Below, one piece after another: positions 63,772-64,000 of a stretch of DNA of 64,000 bases (the stretch's first letter is position 1; each line of letters begins with the position of its first letter). The notes below the pieces were generated by a model. The model ran no database searches, had not been told where the DNA came from, and worked only from the letters and a program-made list of their open reading frames with translations. Position numbers and translations under genes: made by a program. Source of the stretch: Bdellovibrionales bacterium RIFOXYC1_FULL_37_79 (GTDB lineage Bacteria > Bdellovibrionota > Bacteriovoracia > Bacteriovoracales > Bacteriovoracaceae); contig MEQB01000039.1 in the NCBI GenBank assembly GCA_001770015.1, positions 43,401 to 107,400 on the forward strand. The letters run 5' to 3'.

Positions 63772-64000
63772 GATTGGTTTTCGGAATATGCGGCACCATT
63801 ACGGAGAGAAAAATAAAAGGAAGGCAAACTTGCCCCTTATCTATGTATGTATGTGCACTTTTACCTATAGAACGTGCAGTATCTGGATTCCACAACTCAA
63901 ATTGTTTGACTCTCCTACTATTACTCTGATTTTTAAGTTTATCGAGATGAGACAATTTCATAGCTGAATTTTTCACGGGCCTTCTTTCGATTAAATTCCC

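Noticed and set aside
63680..63976. 98-codon leftward frame at the right edge
   Set aside because: Overlaps the 83-codon secreted frame, which has a credible signal peptide; no ribosome site or protein-like pattern.
1..64000. tRNA genes, rRNA, phage integrases and intact transposases
   Set aside because: None could be recognised by eye on either strand; tRNA detection without a program is not reliable, so absence is only tentative.

Overview
The window is AT-rich chromosomal DNA with short intergenic gaps, clear Shine-Dalgarno sites and many signal-peptide or lipoprotein genes. The organism is most likely a member of the Bdellovibrionota (Bacteriovorax/Peredibacter-like). This is inferred from a TIGR02147-family protein, the unusual density of secreted proteins and hydrolases, and the overall gene style; no rRNA or other phylogenetic marker except leucyl-tRNA synthetase is present. 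No tRNA, rRNA, CRISPR array, prophage or intact insertion sequence was seen.

Layout. 1-8.1 kb: two overlapping GT4 glycosyltransferases, a chemoreceptor without a sensor domain, and a leftward operon of TldD, TldE/PmbA and a polytopic GT39-like glycosyltransferase. 8.1-14.7 kb: pseudouridine synthase, YigZ/IMPACT protein, a small helical protein, leuS, a secreted ankyrin protein and a SHOCT protein. 15-30 kb: a secretome region with a Cys-rich protein behind a TGTGAA repeat array, a TIGR02147 protein paired with a secreted HExxH protease, an exported GWD/PEP-synthase-like dikinase, a FlgO-like/Lcl protein, two tandem paralogous lipoproteins, and an operon of exported alpha/beta hydrolase, papain-like protease and an unknown protein. 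30-38 kb: an exported fumarylacetoacetase-like protein, a lipoprotein/GH3 ligase/dipeptide-epimerase operon, and a response-regulator receiver domain fused to a phosphofructokinase domain. 38-49 kb: an exported phospholipase D-like protein with a partner, a nitronate monooxygenase/histidine kinase/OmpR-type regulator operon, and a parallel beta-helix protein operon.

49-56.7 kb is a lipid locus: an MMPL/RND-like exporter overlapping a CDP-alcohol phosphatidyltransferase; a leftward operon with a hydrolase-methyltransferase fusion, an O-methyltransferase-like protein and a small 4-TM protein; and a rightward CdsA-like plus PlsC-like pair. Its core resembles E. coli ynbABC, whose product is unknown. 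57-64 kb holds small secreted proteins, an exported metallophosphatase, and a class D beta-lactamase plus DinB block bracketed by 36-bp direct repeats, then an FG-GAP protein, a decayed reading frame and two small secreted proteins.

The most notable items are the REC-PFK fusion (35542-37008), the ynb-like lipid locus with its transporter (49094-56663), the GH3-epimerase pair (32481-35538), the exported dikinase (18619-20811) and the repeat-flanked beta-lactamase block (59241-61021). All functional calls rest on reading motifs by eye; no database search was possible.
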